A stretch of DNA of 64,000 nt, taken from NCBI GenBank assembly GCA_003999685.1, contig CP021221.1, positions 1,302,001-1,366,000 of the forward strand, written 5' to 3'. The notes beneath the pieces are model-generated. The model was given only the letters and a program-made list of their open reading frames with translations, ran no database searches and was not told where the DNA came from. Position 1 is the stretch's first letter, and each line of letters starts with the position of its first letter. Below are positions 11,480 to 24,539 of this stretch, piece by piece. The stretch comes from Taiwanofungus camphoratus. Taxonomy: Eukaryota; Basidiomycota; Agaricomycetes; Polyporales; Taiwanofungaceae. A program made the position numbers and the translations under genes.

Positions 11480-14400
11480 CTAATTCCTCCGGCAACATCT
11501 GAATAGATTGCGCTTGAAGAAGTAGTATAGACACTACAAAACGTTTCAGACGACACAAACATCCCACAACGAGGAAACTTACCCCTACGAATCGCACTGC
11601 TGCCAGTCCGAACGTGGAGTAGAGGATGATAGCAAAATAGACGTTCTGTTTCTTGTGCAGCGCATCTTCATCAGCAGCCTCGTCACCACTTGGCAATCCG
11701 TTCAGGTTTGCAACTGCCACAGACAACCCAGCATTGGTCAACATCCAAAATGCAACTAAGCGTGTTCGGAAAGTCCTGTTCTCGTCATCCATTGTTGGCT
11801 TATCGGGAACCTCCTTGACCTCCAACTTCGTCACCGCTCGCGTAACGGTCTCCTTGAAATGCGCATCAAGGTCCTCCTTGTTCCTGGCGACATCTTCTAC
11901 AACCGCTTCGGCATCCTTTGCCTTCTTCGATGAAACTGAGGGCAAAGCTTCTGCTTTGTCACTGCCCTTGGTACCCCAAGACACCTACGACCAACGCAAG
12001 TCAGACATGAACGCAACAACAGCGAACTTTTAACTGACATCATGAAGGTTGCAAAATGCGTAGACGTTGAAGACGTTAGTGAAGCTCAGTGCCAAGCACA
12101 GATATTGGAAGAAACTTGTGAACATGTGCCAGGGATCGCGCTGTGATCAATACCATAAGTCTCCAAATATCTCGAACTTTCATAAATATGCGTACGTAAA
12201 GGAATGAGGCAATGATATAGATACCTGTGTCACAGTGTTTTAAGTATGCCGGGTTGAAGCTACCGACCACGTTCACATACCATAAGTGGATATCATAGCA
12301 GCAATGAGAGCTCCAACTGGAGGCTCGAAGAACGTTGCCACGATCTGCATAGTTGTTTTATGTTTCAACATACCAGGCACAGCCTAAAAGTGTTCGGAAT
12401 AAATCGCTATCCAGGAGTTCCCGAAGGAAACTGGGCTTACTATGAAAGCCTTTATCGTCAAAGCCCAAGAACACACTAACAAGTAGACGGCGAGAATTGC
12501 ATAAACCCTACAAGAGATTAAGACATCGTGAAAATTTGAATGAAAAACGTGATGCACCATAACGTGACGGTATATGCCATTCGTTCTCCTTTTGGTCGAT
12601 TTCCCAAAGCCAATACAAACTAAAAAAATGATTTAGAGAATATCGCAAGATAATACTTGGTGATACCTACCTGGAGGCACAAGAACGCAAGATAGATCCA
12701 TTTCAAGACTTCATTAACCCAATGGGTCTGGAAAAGCGCTTAGCATGGAAATTGTACCACGAGTATCACAGCATGATACATACTACATCTGCTGTTCCAA
12801 AGAAAACAAGGCCATCGGAAGGAAGTAGATCGATGATAATGCTGAACGTCAACCAGATGTTCGCAAGCGCGAACCAGGAGAAGATCAAGGAGAAGACGTT
12901 ATACTGTATGCAGTTGAAATTCACTTGATCAAAAATACATTAGCCACCCATCGCGGCAAAAACTCACGATTCCCTGGATATGGAGGAAGAACATGCGAAT
13001 GATGCCATGACCAGACTTGTAGAGCTTGAAAAAGTTGACCAGCGAATACTATGTCGGTACGAAAGTTGTAAGAACTTCAGCTGATTCAAGATAATCACGT
13101 TCACTTACCACCGAGGCCGCGAAAGAACCATTCAACCACCGTCGACGCTGGCCGATAAGCTCTGCCGCAGACTCCGGGACATCCGTCTCTGCTTTGCTAG
13201 GTTTGACGTATGATAGCGTCCACCTATCACCCTGCTTCGCAACCAACTCGAAACAGAGAATACGATCCTCAGCCAAGAACATGTTCTTGGTGAAAATGTT
13301 CATTCCGTAGATACCCTTCGGGCCAAGGCGATCTGCGAGCGAGTGATCACCATGGAAATACTGCTCCAGAGGTCGCCCGAGAATCGCGCGGTATCGGTAA
13401 GCAGAGAAGGCACCGGGTAACACGGATACGTAGCCAAAGCTACTCTCCAGAGGTTTATCTTGTGAACTTGATAAGTATCTACCATGCATGATGACGGAAG
13501 AGATCTCACCCAAGATATTCGACATCTTGTACTCGAAATTCTGCGCAGCGACTAGTGGATTCAGAAGTTTTTTGCCACCCTCAAGCATGGCATGGATTTC
13601 ACCACAACAACCTCCCAAATGAGGGTCGTTATAGAAGGCCTCCCACAGGTAATAGATAGACTTATGTCCAGGCTTCGTACCAGCGTCGATGAGGACACAC
13701 ATCTCTGGCTGTATCAGATTCAGCGAGGCGCTCGCTATCTTAGATTATGTAGCCATACCTCAAGCATCTTGCCGATTGCATTGAAGAGCCAACGGTGGGA
13801 GTTGATCTTCTTTTGGTTCTTTGCCTTGATGACGAGGATGATTTGGACAGGTACGAGGTTGTTGGGGTCATCACCGTGGGGAAGAATCAACTGTGGGGTG
13901 GCATCTACAGAGAGTTGAGTGGTGTACTACCCGTAGCAAACCCTATCAATCAGCCGACTCATAGAATACACACAATGTCCATGAGGACGTACTTCGAAGA
14001 TGTGAGCAACAGTGTCCTTTCCGTCGACTTGCTTCTTCATGACACCATCTTGGTATACGCCTACTGTTGCGAGAATATCCAGAACTGTCTTATCCATAGG
14101 CTCCAGACCGTCGATAATGAGGGCAACGGTTATTTTCTGCCAACCAGGGATGCCCTCTTCCGCTGTACGACGCCAGTATTTCGACTGCTTCGTTTTGCAA
14201 ATATCGCGGATGTTCAACATGACACCATGCAACGTGCGAGCATAGAGGGTCTTGTCTTCATTATACGAGGTCACTGCAATGAGCAGCTCTGTCGAACGGT
14301 TGTACACCTTCGTACGCAAGGAGTATCCATTGGCTTCCGTGAAGTCATCTGGATCGCATGTTGCAGCGGTGTAGCGCATGTGTCTATGCATCCAAACCAA

Positions 14401-15022
14401 ACATGAGCGTTAGCAGCAGCAGCACTACAGCCCCGAGTGGCTTAAACTACTCACGAGAACTCGGTCGTTTTGGTACTCAACCATCTGGGCTCAATGGCAC
14501 TGTATACCGGGGATGGCACAGCGTACTCGGTAATGAAGTTACCCTTGGTGAGCCTGACTTTGCGTGTAACACCACGCTTGATCGTCTGCCGCCGTCTCCA
14601 AGCAGAGTCTACACCAGAGGATGCTGTCGACACGGTCGATAGCGGACGATCGTAAGGGTCTCCATAAGCGTTAGGATCGATAGGCCTATACGAGAGCAAG
14701 AGTGAGTCAGTACACCGAGCCCACCTCTGTCAAGAATGTGCCCGCCACCGCCGCCTAGCAACGGGACAAACGGCACTCACCCAGGCGGGTATAAGCCTCC
14801 ACCTTGGCTGGCAGTCAGAGGGAGTTTCTCGACCTCCTCATCATCATAATTACTACCCATCCCACCAAACTCTTGTGGCAAAGAGACGGTGCTATCGTAT
14901 GCATGTATCTCTGGTTCTTGGAAGTTGATCTGGCGTGGACGGTCAGCGAAAGGATCGCTGGTGTCACCCAGCGAGCTATGGGAGCCATAAGAAGGCAATG
15001 GCGGTCGACCTTCCTGAGCCAT
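11480..15022 (-). CDS. chs: Chitin synthase, GT2, division 1 (class I-III type)
   Basis: Polymerises N-acetylglucosamine from UDP-GlcNAc into cell-wall chitin at the plasma membrane. Sixteen exons join in frame to 872 aa: 15022-14781, 14685-14455, 14383-13993, 13926-13759, 13708-13510, 13458-13109, 13048-12968, 12903-12784, 12727-12671, 12619-12558, 12507-12441, 12344-12281, 12224-12196, 12140-12039, 11984-11583, 11533-11480. After a disordered N-terminus comes the catalytic core with SYNED, the EDR motif (474-476) and QRRRW (514-518), all intact. At least six C-terminal hydrophobic helices follow, ending in a basic tail ([13 protein letters not shown]). The short N-terminus and absence of a myosin domain place it in division 1; class III is likely but not proven. 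The final 54-nt exon is easily missed, because the frame stays open through the preceding donor. Confidence 0.96.
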
Positions 15023-16430
15023 GATATGTTTGCTATCCTTCTAGGAAAGCCTCAGGAGGAGTCGAAGGGCCTGGTGGGTCGTGGTTTGAAAGAGTGCCGG
15101 GCGCAGTTTGTTGGCAACTTGTAAGATGCACGTTTGCGATACCCCGGACACCCCGGTCTACTAGAAGTTTGTATTTTTTATATGGACTGCTTCGGTGGGC
15201 CGCGCCGGCGCCGTGCTGGTAAATCTTAGGGGAATGCCGCTACACCGGGGAGCGCTCACCGGGCATTGCCCGGGCGTGCCGGCCGGGCTTCGAATCCATT
15301 TTTAGCTTGCCCAATGGGCGTCTTTACTAGCTTCTGCACCAAAGGGTTCCAATCCTGCCTCGCCCGGTGAGATGTGTTGCTGCACTGTTCAATTCACAGA
15401 GCGACCGTATGGAGTTGCTTCTAGATACCTAGTTCATAATTTGTCTTGGTCCTCAATGACACAGCCACACCGAAACGGTCTGGAACATAATGTTTCAGAT
15501 CAGCTGTGTTGTTGTCAGTCATAGTCGACGGCGCGCCAGCCCCTGGTTCAGCATTGACTCGCTCACCGACGTCGTTGCTACAGGTCAGCGAACCGTCTCA
15601 TAATCCGAGCTCTTCAATTGAGTAGGGCTGGAGAACTGGCAGCCCGGTATCCTCAGCCGATCGCTAACTCGCGGTGTCCGGAAGTATATTCTCATCTTGT
15701 CTCACGCACTATTGTATTGCCCGGAGCGCCGAACGACAGGCTTGACGGTAATTGAGGCCAAAACTTGGTGACCACCTTCATGTCGCGTTTACATCGAGGC
15801 GTTCTCTGGCAGTGCACTCGAAGCAGTGTGCGGCGTTGTACAAAGTATCCGGGGGCCGCCGTGTCAAACACAGCCTTGCAGAACAACCCGCTTGGATGTT
15901 TTGTGTTCATTCAGCTAATGCTGCACTCCTTGCGGTACAGCCCCATATATATGGCGGTTGGTATAGCACGCGAATCTGTTAAACTATACTTATTGTGAAT
16001 GTTCAGTACTGCTCAAACACGTGTTTTCCCGCCGTCGATCAGTAACACGGTAGATACTAGACATGGCCCAATCGGTGAAGGTAAAAGGGCCATAAAATAT
16101 TGATTGAAAGAATTTGCGAGGGTTACCGAATTTGCCTTACATATTCCAATCTGATTGACCTAGAAGCCAACGTGAGCCTTCCAAATTGGTCTACACATTG
16201 ACCATATTTAAATAAGTATGTTAAGACTATCTGACCCTCGTCAATTGCCCCATGTCTGCCGTGTAAGTACTGCTCCAGTTCCTTAGATTTCAAGTGTTAT
16301 TGCAGCAGTGGTGCGCCCATATTCCAATCAGACATTAAGCTTCCGTAGCTGTTAACAACGCGATGTTCAGATTGAGAGCGGGTTGATCTTAATAAGTACA
16401 GAAGCATCAGAGAAGCCAAAAGCGAGTGAA
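15023..16430. other. Intergenic, divergent promoter region of chitin synthase and GST-like gene
   Basis: About 1.4 kb between two divergently transcribed genes. A GC-rich patch at about 15195-15300 (GCGCCGGCGCC and GGGCATTGCCCGGG-like inverted pairs) stands out from the rest. Small open frames on both strands around 15690-16000 overlap each other and match nothing I know. Confidence 0.4.
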
Positions 16431-17816
16431 ATGGCAGAAAATACGGTTCTCCCTGTCATCCTCTACCAGTAAGCGCGCAGGAAACGTTACCAGGAGTTCG
16501 TCTTACATGGCATGATAGCTATGAGGCATCCCCATTCGCGAGCAAAGTCAAAAACATACTGGCGCTGAAGCGGATCCCGCACAGCAGAGTACAGGTGAAT
16601 GTTCATTCGATGGTGAATACAGCATATAATAGGACGTCTTAGTCTCTCGTCAGGTATCCTATATCCCGCCACGCCGGGAGCTTTTGGAGGACCTGGGGAT
16701 TGCGTACCGCCGCATCCCGGTGTTGGCAATAGGAAATGATGTCTACTGCGACAGCAGTCTCATCGCTTCTGTCCTTGAGCGCCGTTTTCCTCCCTCCCAG
16801 GGCTACGACACGCTTTTCCCACTAAGGAAAGGCAGCGATAAGGCAGATGTAAGCTCCACCAAGGTGTTTGCTACCTACTATATCGAGGGCGAAGTCTTTA
16901 CTCTGGCAACCGACCATCTTGCTTATGAGAAATTACCAGCCAATTTCATACAGGATCGCAGTTCTGTGCGTGGCATTCGCAATACGCCTTACGGCCTGTG
17001 TTCTCATTGTCAATGACAGTTCAGCGGAAGACATATCGACGTAGGGGTGATACTAGCTCGACGATCGGATTCGAAGAGCACAATAGCATCGCATCTAGTG
17101 AGGTTCAACCTCGCTGGTGTCAACTCAAACTAATTGAAGGTTGCGCCTAGGCTCTACTGGAACGACAACTTGCTGACGGCCGCGAATGGCTCATGGACAC
17201 CGTTAGTCCAAGCTTAGCCGACATCTCTGCACATTTTCTATATTCGTGGATGCGAACTATGAGATCGCTCCATGACCTCTTCGATCCTCAAGAATTTGCG
17301 ATGAGCCTTTCGGTGCGTGACAAAATTACTCCCATTCGCCGGACATTGCGCCTGATGCCTAGTACTATGTACGACAGTGGCTTTCTCGTATGTCCAACTA
17401 TCTCGAGAATCGACAAAGGACCACTTCCCCAATCGCAAAGATCACAGGTGGCGAAGCCGCAAAACTGATAGGCTCGTCTCCATCTGAAGACCTGAATGTC
17501 GTCGGCTTCGAAGCGGTGGAGGCCCGTCGGCTAGGAGTCAAGAGAGGGGACAGTGTTCTGATTGCACCACGAGACACTGGTATGCAATGTCCAATTTTCT
17601 ACGCGCCCGTACACGAGTTTTGTTCATTTCGATTGATTGCCCCTATGTGTCAATAATTCAGGCAAGGTTCCGACTTCGGGTAATCTCGTTGCATTGAACA
17701 GGGAGGAAGCTGTTATTGAGGTACGAGGGCCGAGGCGTGTGCGCTGTCATTTCCCGAGGCTTGGATTCTCTATCAAGTCGGAAGGAAATAGTAGTGTAGT
17801 GAATGCAAAGTTGTAA
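16431..17816 (+). CDS. Glutathione S-transferase-like protein
   Basis: Seven exons (16431-16468, 16519-16594, 16654-16965, 17020-17097, 17151-17312, 17378-17579, 17662-17816) give 340 aa. The N-terminal thioredoxin-like GST fold has YEASPFASKVKNIL near residue 15 and the cis-Pro segment AYRRIPVLAIG, then D-S-S-L as the glutathione-binding turn. An all-helical GST C-domain follows (DGREWL and SLADISAHF, typical of such proteins). A third segment of about 110 residues (AARLG-like VEARRLGVKRGDSV and a conserved VRCHFPRLGF) is found in a fungal GST subgroup. Substrate unknown; probably cytosolic detoxification. The N-terminal exon is only 38 nt. Confidence 0.85.
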
Positions 17817-18015
17817 TATTAGCCATCCCCGTAATTGTGTGATTGTGTATAGCACGAGCAACGTAGGTTTTGAAGACCAGAATAAGCTTGAGATAACGAC
17901 CAAGACCAAATCCGAGTGAAAGCGACAACGCAGCACGTTCCACGCGACGTGGCCTCGTGATTTGCAATTTACATACTCCTCCGATCAAGCAAATGCAGAC
18001 TCAAGCAAGGCCGCC

Positions 18016-20832
18016 ATGTCGACCTCCAATGCGCCTGCTCGCCAGGCTGCACCGGCCAACGCTCGCCTCGGAGCCAATCAAGAGGAGTCTACACTTCGCA
18101 AGTTCTGGTCTATGGCACAGGTATGTCGGATTTCACTCCTGAGAGATTCAGCGCTGACTCTATTCACATTAGCAATTCCTCATAATATGGGTCGTCATGC
18201 AATTTGGTACAGTGCAGTCCTTCTGAGCATCATTCTGACTTCTAACACATCTGATCACATAGCGGGCAACTTTTTTCAGTCAAAGACCCCTCCTGCTGCA
18301 CCAGCAGTACCATCACTCGTCCCGGACGATGCCCTGCAGTCGGACGCGTCTGGCACCCCCAGTCCACAACAATTGCTCCCTGCTCAAGCGCAGCCTGCAT
18401 GGCCCCTCGGTATCCCCGTATCAATTCATGTGTATCTCTCAACGTCGCCCACTGGCGATGTCTTCTCGAGGCAATGGACTTCCGGCTGGCGACAAGACCA
18501 GGATGCTGGTTTGCCCAATTTTGTCTGGGAGAACATCACCTTCGGAAACTGGAAGGAAACGAGGACCGTAGATTATATCGTGAGCTTACCGCCGGTGAGC
18601 AACTTCGATCTGTGACTCAACTTCCGCTGACATAAGTCGTAGAGTGTGCAGAACAACGGTTCCCTATGGGCCGATGTCTTTCTAGTGCCAGGTGGTGTCA
18701 GCCCAGATCCTACAAGTCAAAGCTTCGACCCTAGGAGAATTCATCACATTAGGAAGCGTACGCATAGTGTTCCGCTTACGATTAAATCATGTACATTGAC
18801 CCTATTTCATCAGTATTGACTCGATACCTCGCGAAGGCGAAGGTCCGCAAGGAGAAGAATCTTCTAAACGGTCAAGAAGATGACACGAATCAAGACGAAG
18901 AACTACAGGTGTGTAGTAATCGCCGTCAGGTGGGATGTATAGCTAAGGCGTCACAGACGGATATCATTGTTTCGCACTGGCATACTGTAAGTTTCCTTGT
19001 CATCATGTAACATTATTATGCACATCTCAGGTTGCGTTGATTGAATTCTATAGAATCTCACTCTAGCTTTGGTTTCGGATGCGCCGGTCATCCCTTATAG
19101 CCAGCTGCCTCCACCGGTCTCAAAGTGTAAGTGCGCAGAATTTGCATGATGGCGGTGACTTAAGGCATCCCAGATGTCGAGCTCCTCCCCGAGCGCGACC
19201 AAGCCGGTCGGCTCGGTTTTTACAAACCTATTATCTTCCCCAACGATTTCTGGCATCTTCGTTCCCAATACACGGAGATCAATACGACAACCACCAATCT
19301 CCCGTTACAGATTACCTTCCAGCCCATGTCGTACTGGAAGTTTCAGCTATTCTCTTCTCTGATTCAAGGGTTCGATGACGCCGCCAAGCAGCAAGGTGGT
19401 TCGGGAGCGGAACTCGACGAGATCAAGAGGATGTTTGTGGAAACCAACCCTTGGTTTTTGGGCCTCACAGGATTGGTCAGCGTCCTGCACATGGTGTATG
19501 TGACTATATTCCCCTAAGTAAATGTGTTACTGAGCAGCCGGCAGTTTCGAGATGCTCGCGTTTAGTTCGGACGTCACCCATTGGAGAAAGAAGGAAGAAC
19601 TCGTCGGGGTTTCCCTAAGGTGGGTATCTTGTCCCAAATATGTATGAGCACTGTCAACAACGTTCTTCAACAGATCCGTATGTTTTTCACATCTCAAATG
19701 TATTTTGATGGATTGCATGAATGCTTGGAATTATTAGATTGCGACGAATATAGTCGTCCAAATCATAATCCTGCTCTATCTCATCGACAACAATGAGCAG
19801 ACAAGTTGGATGATTCTCATGGGCTCTGGAGTTGGAGTGCTCATAGAAGCCTGGAAGGTTCGGAACTAGTACCTAGGTTGACAGCGCCAAACTGACAGTA
19901 TCGGTTTGACACAGATCACGAAAGCGGTCGATATCAGTGTGGTACCTGCCGTCGCAAGCTCTTGGTTCCCTTACAAGATTGACATCAAAGGTACACGCCT
20001 TGCTTGTGACGCTGGTTTGTTGATATAAATCGTTATCTTCTAGACAAACATGTGCTGAGCGAAGAGGAGAAGAAGACGCAAGAGTGAGTCTCCGATATTG
20101 ACTAAGAGAATCGTACTGAATGAGAGGCCTCAGGTATGACAAGCTGGCATTCCGCTATGTGACCTGGTTCACCATTCCATGCCTTGCGGCCTACACGATC
20201 TATTCCCTTATATACGAGACACATAGAGGATGGTACAGCTTTGTAATTTCAACGTTGACGTCCTTCGTGTACATGTTTGGTTTTGTGAGTCAAATCCTGT
20301 ATTGCGAAATGAAAACGGACGGCTGACATGTTTTCAGGCGCAACTAATCCCTCAATTAATCATAAACTATAAGCTCAAGGTTTGTCTCGATCGGGCGGGG
20401 ACAGAGCGGTTTTGCTGATGACGTGCCATTTCACGCAGAGTGTTGCTCACATGCCAATGAAGGCTATGATATACAAGACACTGTCCACAGTTGTGGACGA
20501 TCTATTCGCGTAAGGATAAGAGATACACTCCCGAGTCCATCGCATGTTCACTCCGCTTGCGTAGGTTCTGCATCAAGATGCCAATTCTTCATCGCTTGGC
20601 GTGTTTCCGAGACGACGTGGTCTTCCTCGTGTTTCTGTACCAGGTCCGCGTTCCTTCTCACTGCCCTGTGACCTCAATGCAACGTCATCACACTAACTTT
20701 ATCTCGCAGCGTTGGATTTACCGGATTGATCCTAAACGAGTGAATGAATACGGTCAAGTGATGGCATCAGAGGTGGAGGCTGTTGAGGCGAAAAAGAGGA
20801 ATGAGGTGACGGAGACGAAGAAGAATAAATGA
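18016..20832 (+). CDS. CLPTM1-family multi-pass membrane protein
   Basis: Homologue of cleft lip and palate transmembrane protein 1, a conserved ER/Golgi membrane protein. The start is a Kozak-like CCGCCATG. Early exons are 18016-18120, 18173-18206, 18263-18594, 18643-18757, 18814-18908 and 18957-18986, all in frame; later exons run to the TGA at 20830-20832. The N-terminus has one hydrophobic segment (LIIWVVMQF), followed by a long lumenal domain with NGSLWADVF, IVSHWHT and the family block around PMSYWKFQLF. Several helices follow (FLGLTGLVSVLHM, VVVQIIILLYLI, FTIPCLAAYTIYSLIY and others), then the DDVVFLVFLYQRWIYRID block typical of the family, and a charged tail. Function in fungi is not well defined. 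Confidence 0.93.
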
Positions 20833-21208
20833 CCAGCGGGATTTCCACATGAGTAGATGTTGCACGTTTGTACGTATCTCGGCCGGAACACGACGTGCTA
20901 TCTGTCGTCTTCATCTGACCTGGAGACATATGGACAGCCGAAGCGCTGTCCAAGCTGAGCTTGGGCGTGCGGGCATTTCCACTTGCTCGTGCAAGATTTA
21001 TGTAGAGCCGCCGAGAACGCTGAGGGGGGGACCTTGAAGAGGATGACAGGGCCCTCGGACCGTGCCGCGGGCGTGGTAAAATTTCGAATGACCGTTGTAG
21101 GACCGTCCGCGCTTCACCGTCCCCGAGTCAGTACCGGTTTGTATGTAACGGGCGTATCTTTCGACGAGAACCGTCGTCTTAATCTCTTGGCCTTCGTGCA
21201 TTTCCGCT
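20833..21208. other. Intergenic between tandem genes
   Basis: 376 bases between the CLPTM1-family stop and the start of the unrecognised 865-aa gene. No coding exon supported; presumably 3' UTR plus promoter. Confidence 0.4.
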
Positions 21209-24200
21209 ATGGCCACGAATGGCCACCCATCGCGCTATGCGTGCCAATGCTTGAATGTACGCATCCGTCCCCAGCCACCCCCGGACGGCCCACCCTCTAC
21301 GGACAATGAATTCGAACCAGTCTATGTCGGTGATGAGGGCCTCTCTGTTGTGAGTAGTAGGCAATCCGCCGTGAATGCACACCTTGATGCATGTGTCGTT
21401 TTTCAGGCTCACAAGGAGGTCACCCTCAGAAACCGAAGCAGGCCGACACAAACCGGGGACGGCGAGTCCTCCCAGTGGACACGACACACGTCCTTGACTT
21501 GTTTGCTGTGCCAAACCCTGATCTATCGTATAACTCAATCTGTGTCCCCTGATGTTGAAAACGGTGAAGGCCCTGTGTTACCGACGGATGATTGGGCAGA
21601 GCAGGATGTGCTCAAGAGTGCTACCGGTTGGATTGAAGTTTCGAAAAGCTGCATAGTACGTGCATTCTTGTTTTAATGCCCCAGACATATGGAAGTCGAC
21701 TAGCTTGGTATCATGCACCTACCCGTGATATCTCGCCCATAAATTCTCGGTCAGTGTGATACCTCACCCGAGCTTTCGTCTTCTCTGTGTCTCGGGCATT
21801 TGTGTAGAGCGTGACTGGTTCTGACTGTTTGTGTTAATTCTTGGAATCAGACCGGGGAGGTCGTCGTGCAGGCAGAAAGTTCTTCGGCTTATTCGAGAAC
21901 GTTCAACGTCATTCTACCTTCTATGCCATTACCATCATCTGCCACGACATCATATTTACCGCCATCCTCAATATCCCCTCGGACACCTACCGAATCACCA
22001 AATGCTCACCTTCCGCCGTTACCTCCCCTCTTTTTACCACCACCTTTCACGCCTAGTCATGCCGTCTTCACCCACCTCTCAACTTTAGCCATAGCGGAGT
22101 CTAAGAAGGTGCGAGATACGGCCGAAGAGTACATAACTAAGATTACGGAGGAGAAGGTAGCGGAAATTAAAGCGGTCGAAGTTCAGCTCAAGCGAGAGGT
22201 CGAGGTTTTGTGGAGCAGGTTCAGAGAAGGCCTGGAGAAGGTTCATCAAGACATTAGTGGCAATGGTCGGCCAACGTCAATGCTGGGGCGAAGGCATAGC
22301 AGTGCAAGATGGGCAGGGCTAACGAGTCCTGGAGCAGGCTCGAGTGCACACGAGACGGCCTCTGTACGGATCAACGACTTCGTTCCAGTCCAGATTCCGA
22401 CCCCGAGAATGTCAGGAACGGGTTCGCCTCGTCAGATGACATCTGCACTCTCGGCTTCATTAGCCACGTCTTCTTTTCATCATCCAAGGGCTCAGGAGGA
22501 GGCCGGTGCTGCTATTTCACGTGATGGGACCAGAGTTTCAGAGTCACCGTCCCATTATAGATCTACCTCACCATCTCCCAGTCGATCGAGCACTACTCGC
22601 GTCATGTCCCCCTCTATAGCCTCTTCTCGGACAATGGCAATGCCTATCAATGGAGAATCGAGCACTATTCGCGAGGCCTATAGACGAAACATGGATCAGT
22701 CGAAAGACGTAGCAACAAGTTTTCGGTATGTCCTGGATTTAGAAGCACAGATGGAGGCAGCCAGGACATCTCCCATTCATGCGCAGCAGGAGGAGCCTGC
22801 TGTTGCGCCACAGTCTGATAGCCCTCAGGCTGGCAGTCCTCCGCGAGGGCGCTCACCGAAGATCAGCAAGAGCTCGATCAAGAAACCAAAGCCAAATTCT
22901 GGATCCGCGTCGCAGTCGCAAGAGAAACGGTCAGGAAGCCAGAGGAAAGCAACTGAAGATGATAAGAAAGAAGGGAGCTCCAGAGGAAAACGCCACGTCA
23001 CTTTCGACGTTCAGCCAGAAGTTGCCATCATTGGAGGGGACTCAACAATGGGAGAGAGCAAGCAAGGGGAGGAAGGTTTGTCAAGCCACTGTTCCTCATA
23101 GTTCGCCTAGTCTAACAATCACATCAGAGACGATATTCGACATGGACGGCGAAGATCGCTCCGAGTCCGCAAATGCTGGCCTGAAATTCTCCCTGGCTCT
23201 TAATGGAATTAATGGAAAGCATGAAGCTACAGATTCAGAACCGATTGTAGCTCCAGTTCGCCAAAATCGTCGTAAGATATCGAATGATTACGGCCTCCCG
23301 TCATCATTACAAGCCTTGCGTCCTGCGTCATTACCAACTATGTCAAATGTTCGCCCTCCTGTACTACGCCAGGTGTCGGCGGACCGGCCACAGGCGCAAG
23401 CTTTAGAAGAGGCTCCGGTATCTACGCAAGAGGAGTCCGGTCGACGACAAATCAATGGCTATCGGGATACGGTAGAGATGGCTGAAGATGTTGACCCACG
23501 AGAAGCGGAGATCTTGAGACTGGTTGCGGCCAGCACGCCAAGTCATAGGAGTGCCTGGCACAGAGGCAGCAAGGCATGGGAGCTATTTGTGAACCGACAG
23601 GATAAGAGGAATAGGGATATAGGTCCTGTTGCAATTGCCGAGGAGGAGGAGGGTAGCTCCAGTGTTGAATATACTGGTCCTCGCTTAGGAGGGTATGTGA
23701 GTGAGTCTGAGAGTGAGAGTGGGCTCGATGACGAGGAACGAGGTCGGTTTCCTACCTCATAAAGTATAGCATTTGCATTGCTAACATGTTGTTCCACAGA
23801 TCGCAGATTGTCCTCTCGTGGTGAGGCCCCAATATCCTCGTCTTTGCCTATTCCAATATCACACAATCAACAAACCTTCAATATCCTGTACCAACCGAAA
23901 ACCTCCCTCACTGAGCGTCCTGGGGTTTTGGTACCTCCCCTTAGGAGAGTGTCACCGAGATCCGTCAGGAGAGCAGTCTATGCAGAGCGCGATCGCACCC
24001 GTTCCATCGATCCTGGAGCACTGGACTTCACTTCAGACGTGGACGACAGGGATGACGAGGCTGACGTGAACACTGGTCTTGAAGTAGGATCAAGAGCGCG
24101 TGCCTTGAGAATATTGGAGTCTCGCGATGCATTGCCTGCAGCTGGTAAGTATCTAGATACATTCGTCTTTCTCATCGTGCTAAATTTCTCGTGTCATAGG

Positions 24201-24222
24201 TATGTGGAGAAGTTTGGCATGA
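21209..24222 (+). CDS. Unrecognised 865-aa protein with N-terminal paired cysteines
   Basis: Six exons (21209-21349, 21407-21655, 21851-23075, 23128-23742, 23800-24144, 24200-24222) keep frame throughout, so the gene is real. I do not recognise the family. The first 130 residues look folded: a CQC pair at 12/14 and a CLLC pair at 79/82 could form a metal site. Then a Pro/Ser/Thr-rich stretch, a predicted coiled coil (KVRDTAEEYITKITEEKVAE onward, around residue 205), and long Ser/Pro/Arg-rich disordered sequence with a basic Lys/Ser patch and an acidic SESESESG repeat. The last exon encodes only seven residues (ending MWRSLA). No signal peptide or membrane helix. It could be a scaffold or chromatin-linked protein; that is a guess. 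Confidence 0.8.
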
Positions 24223-24539
24223 GAGGATACGAGGTGGCCATCCGACAATGATAGTTATACTTTAAAATCTTCGTAATTGTCTCAGTAGTTGGTGCATGTT
24301 GTTGTTAAGCCTTCACAGCTTGAGCACCCCGTATCAATAATCACCCCTAGTTTGCTTTGTATCCGTGTTCTGCAATGCTCTCATGTACATAATGTATCGC
24401 TAATTAGGAGCCAATATTCTTTTGATTCGATATTTCTGACAGTATTACTCAATTATCAGATGGATTAAGTATGTGTAAGTTCTTTCTCCTACAATGAGAA
24501 AGTCCATAGACGTAAGATGAGATCGTATGGTAAGATTGT
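24223..24539. other. Convergent 3' intergenic region
   Basis: 317 bases between the unrecognised gene (+) and the SET gene (-); presumably 3' UTRs, nothing else seen. Confidence 0.4.

Noticed and set aside
15275-15310. T-loop-like GGGCTTCGAATCC followed by a T-run, as in a tRNA 3' half
   Set aside because: No matching acceptor, D or anticodon stem could be paired upstream.
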